Assembly (NCBI GenBank): GCA_035707965.1
Contig: DASSTJ010000006.1
Span: 1 to 7,096, forward strand
Source: DASSTJ01 sp035707965
GTDB taxonomy: Bacteria; Actinomycetota; Actinomycetes; Actinomycetales; Angustibacteraceae
Reading direction: 5' to 3'
Length of the DNA: 7,096 nt
Shown: positions 5,764 through 7,096 of the stretch, one piece after another
How the letters are laid out: each line of letters opens with the position of its first letter
Numbering within the stretch: the stretch's first letter is position 1
Position numbers and translations under genes: made by a program
Notes under the pieces: model-generated
What the model saw: the letters and a program-made list of their open reading frames with translations, nothing else
Databases searched by the model: none
What the model was told of the DNA's origin: nothing

Positions 5764-5769
5764 ACGGTA
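5764..5769 (-). promoter_or_regulatory. -10 element of bcp, predicted leaderless transcript
   Basis: On the minus strand TACCGT (5769-5764) fits TANNNT and sits exactly 7 nt before the ATG at 5756, with no Shine-Dalgarno sequence between. It is the third case of this geometry in the window. No good -35 is visible. Confidence 0.5.
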
Positions 5770-5826
5770 ACGTTCTGCTCCGGAGTGCGGACGACCGGTT
5801 TCGAACCGACCTGGCGAGGAGCAGCA

Positions 5827-6072
5827 GTGGGCGACAAGGACCTCAGCTCGATCGAGAACGACATCGCGCGGACGCGACAGCAGCTCGCCTCGACGATCGA
5901 CCAGCTCGTCTACCGGGCCAGCCCCAGGACGATCGCCCGGCGCGAGGCCAACCAGCTGAAGGCCTTCTTCGTCGACGAGAACGGCCCCCGCACCGACAAC
6001 ATCGTCAAGGTCGTCGCCGGCGTCGGCGGCTTCGTGGCCCTCGTCCTCGTGCTGCGCAGGGTCAGCCGCTGA
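5827..6072 (+). CDS. DUF3618 family small membrane protein
   Basis: An 81-residue protein. Its N-terminal half resembles DUF3618: SIENDIARTRQQLASTIDQLVYRASPRTIARR (about 8-39), the usual pattern of an acidic, helical 'I-x-x-D-I-x-x-T-R-x-x-L' start followed by a Ser-Pro motif. A single hydrophobic segment (about 60-76, IVKVVAGVGGFVALVLV) precedes the basic end RRVSR, suggesting one transmembrane helix. The GTG start at 5827 has GAGGAG five nt upstream and begins the family-like region. An in-frame ATG at 5755 would overlap the bcp start and add 24 unrelated residues. Function is unknown. The stop is followed after 2 nt by the GTG of the GroES-like gene, so the two form an operon. From memory, M. 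tuberculosis also has a small membrane protein gene (Rv2520c) divergent from a bcp gene (Rv2521); equivalence is unverified. Confidence 0.85.
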   Translation: MGDKDLSSIENDIARTRQQLASTIDQLVYRASPRTIARREANQLKAFFVDENGPRTDNIVKVVAGVGGFVALVLVLRRVSR

Positions 6073-6074
6073 CC

Positions 6075-6425
6075 GTGGGCCTCCGCAAGCAGGCGACCGG
6101 CGCCGCCGGCACGCCGATCCAGATGCTCCACGACCGAGTGCTGGTCGCCCTGGACCGCGATCAGCAGGGAGAGCGCAAGTCCAGTGGCGGCATCCTGATC
6201 CCGGCGACCGCGGCCATGGGCGGCACGCGACTCGCGTGGTGCCGGGTCGTCGCCGTCGGGCCGCACGTCCGCTCGGTCGAGGTCGACGACCGGGTGCTCT
6301 TCGACCCCGAGGACAAGGCCGAGGTCGAGGTGTCCGCCGAGCTCTACATCGTCGTGCGGGAGCGCGACATCCACGCGGTCTCGGCCGAGCGCGTCGGCGC
6401 CGGCCAGACCGGCCTCTACCTCTGA
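6075..6425 (+). CDS. GroES-like (Cpn10 fold) protein
   Basis: A 116-residue protein that aligns by eye with the co-chaperonin GroES. LHDRVLVAL (18-26) corresponds to PLHDRVIV, and SSGGILIPATA (36-46) to the mobile-loop segment that contacts GroEL. RVVAVGPHV (57-65), DDRVLFD (71-77) and YIVVRERDIHAV (91-102) match the barrel core and the C-terminal strand. It is longer than a standard GroES at both ends, and the segment corresponding to the roof hairpin is short. No groEL is adjacent. It is therefore probably a paralogue with its own role or an accessory lid, rather than the main groES; the mobile-loop GGI/LI pattern means GroEL binding is possible. The GTG at 6075, 2 nt after the DUF3618 stop, is chosen for coupling. 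ATG 6123, starting at MLHDRV, would give a length nearer to GroES and cannot be excluded. The 3' end overlaps the methyltransferase gene by 10 nt. Confidence 0.82.
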   Translation: MGLRKQATGAAGTPIQMLHDRVLVALDRDQQGERKSSGGILIPATAAMGGTRLAWCRVVAVGPHVRSVEVDDRVLFDPEDKAEVEVSAELYIVVRERDIHAVSAERVGAGQTGLYL

Positions 6426-7096
6426 CCCGTGACCGCCGTGGCGGCCGCCACCTTGTCGCGCGGTCCGGCCACGAAGAGCAGCTCCTGGTTGCGCAGCCGT
6501 GCCGGCGTGCCGACGCGCTCGCCGGCAGGGTTGTAGATGCCGATCTGCGCTCCGACGTACCGCTTGCTGTCGAACGCCAGCACGTCGACGGCCTCGTGCC
6601 CGGCGTCGCGCAGCCACTGCGTCAGCTGCTCGGGTCGGACCCAGGACTCGTCGTTGCAGGAGACCACGACCACCTCGGCGCGGGTTCGTGCGACGAGCGC
6701 CTCCAGGGCAGCCGGCATGGTGCGCTTGCCGTTGAAGACGCTCTTGGTCGCCTCGTCGCGGGCGTCGATCCGCTTGCAGGCGATCCCGTAGTGCTCGGGG
6801 GCGTCCCACCGGACCAGCGTCTCCCACACGTGGTAGTTCGTGAAGTAGCGATGCTGGTTGTACGGCGGGTCGAGGTAGGCGAGGTCCACCGGCCCGACGC
6901 GGCGCACGACGTCGCGGGCGTCGCCGCGGATCGCCGTGCCCGGCCCCGCGATCAGCTCGGGCGGGCGCAGCTCGAGGTCGTCGTACGACCGTGGCGCCCA
7001 GCTCTTCAGGTAGGCCATCTGCAGCCCGGTGGTCGAGTCGACCCGGTCGGCGGCGTCGAGGAGTGCGGTCAGCAGGACGGGGCGCAGCGGGCCGTC
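6416..7096 (-). CDS. Adenine-specific DNA methyltransferase, C-terminal part (N-terminus outside window)
   Basis: The frame is open from the window edge to the TAG at 6416-6418, giving 226 residues of a longer protein. An internal ATG at 7018 is not the start: the 26 codons before it are open and lead into RVDSTTGLQMAYLKSWAPRS, which looks like a continuous conserved block of the D12-class N6-adenine methyltransferases. The catalytic motif IV, LAYLDPPYN, is at 6880-6857 (DPPYN at 6871-6857), followed by RYFTNYHVWETLVRWD. VVVVSCNDE and NQELLFVAG are later core strands. In this family the enzyme transfers methyl from S-adenosylmethionine to adenine N6. The SAM-binding motif and much of the N-terminus lie beyond base 7096. 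No restriction gene is visible, so whether it is solitary or part of a restriction-modification pair cannot be judged. It converges on the GroES-like gene, with the two 3' ends overlapping. Confidence 0.9.
   Translation of the reverse strand, partial: DGPLRPVLLTALLDAADRVDSTTGLQMAYLKSWAPRSYDDLELRPPELIAGPGTAIRGDARDVVRRVGPVDLAYLDPPYNQHRYFTNYHVWETLVRWDAPEHYGIACKRIDARDEATKSVFNGKRTMPAALEALVARTRAEVVVVSCNDESWVRPEQLTQWLRDAGHEAVDVLAFDSKRYVGAQIGIYNPAGERVGTPARLRNQELLFVAGPRDKVAAATAVTGQR

Noticed and set aside
5796..5808. Small inverted repeat CGGTT-TCG-AACCG as an SOS (LexA) box or operator
   Set aside because: It lacks the two-half TCGAAC-N4-GTTCGA structure of actinobacterial LexA sites, and five-base arms are expected by chance in GC-rich DNA.
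5181..6072. Open plus-strand frame reaching upstream from the GroES-like gene across bcp and the tRNA
   Set aside because: Only the last 116 residues resemble a protein family. The upstream part is antisense to bcp and out of frame with DUF3618.

Overview
The window is high-GC DNA from an actinobacterium, most likely Nocardioides or a relative. The evidence is strong GC bias at third codon positions, frequent GTG starts, promoters that appear to begin transcription at the start codon, and a gene cluster (glutamate racemase, MBL-fold hydrolase, RNase PH, XTP/dITP pyrophosphatase) in the order of the Mycobacterium tuberculosis Rv1338-Rv1341 region. The genus is inference; no rRNA is present to fix it.

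Layout. 1-765 (minus): the N-terminal 255 residues of a secreted protein that resembles actinobacterial extracellular zinc metalloproteases. 766-962: divergent promoter region. 963-2560 (plus): murI and an MBL-fold gene overlapping by 4 nt. 2610-3593 (minus): a secreted DUF5995 protein that splits the otherwise conserved cluster. 3594-3741: divergent promoter region with a 10-bp direct repeat spaced 23 bp. 3742-5098 (plus): rph and the rdgB-type NTP pyrophosphatase gene, overlapping by 8 nt. 5122-5195 (minus): a tRNA with a leucine anticodon (UAG) but a short variable loop. 5280-5756 (minus): a Bcp-type peroxiredoxin. 5827-6425 (plus): a small DUF3618 membrane protein and a GroES-like protein, 2 nt apart. 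6416-7096 (minus): the C-terminal part of a DPPY-motif adenine-specific DNA methyltransferase, cut by the window edge and overlapping the GroES-like gene tail to tail.

Functions. Most genes are housekeeping: D-glutamate for peptidoglycan (murI), probable cyclic-nucleotide hydrolysis (MBL gene), tRNA 3'-end maturation (rph), removal of non-canonical purine nucleotides (rdgB) and peroxide reduction (bcp). The least explained parts are the DUF5995 insertion and its promoter repeats, the DUF3618/GroES-like pair, and the tRNA, which joins a leucine-style D-arm, anticodon loop and A73 to a five-base variable loop. I saw no insertion sequence, integrase, CRISPR array or phage gene. No intergenic stretch exceeds 200 bases. 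I see no clearly new multi-gene system; the tRNA and the repeated 7-nt spacing between -10 motif and start codon are the best leads.
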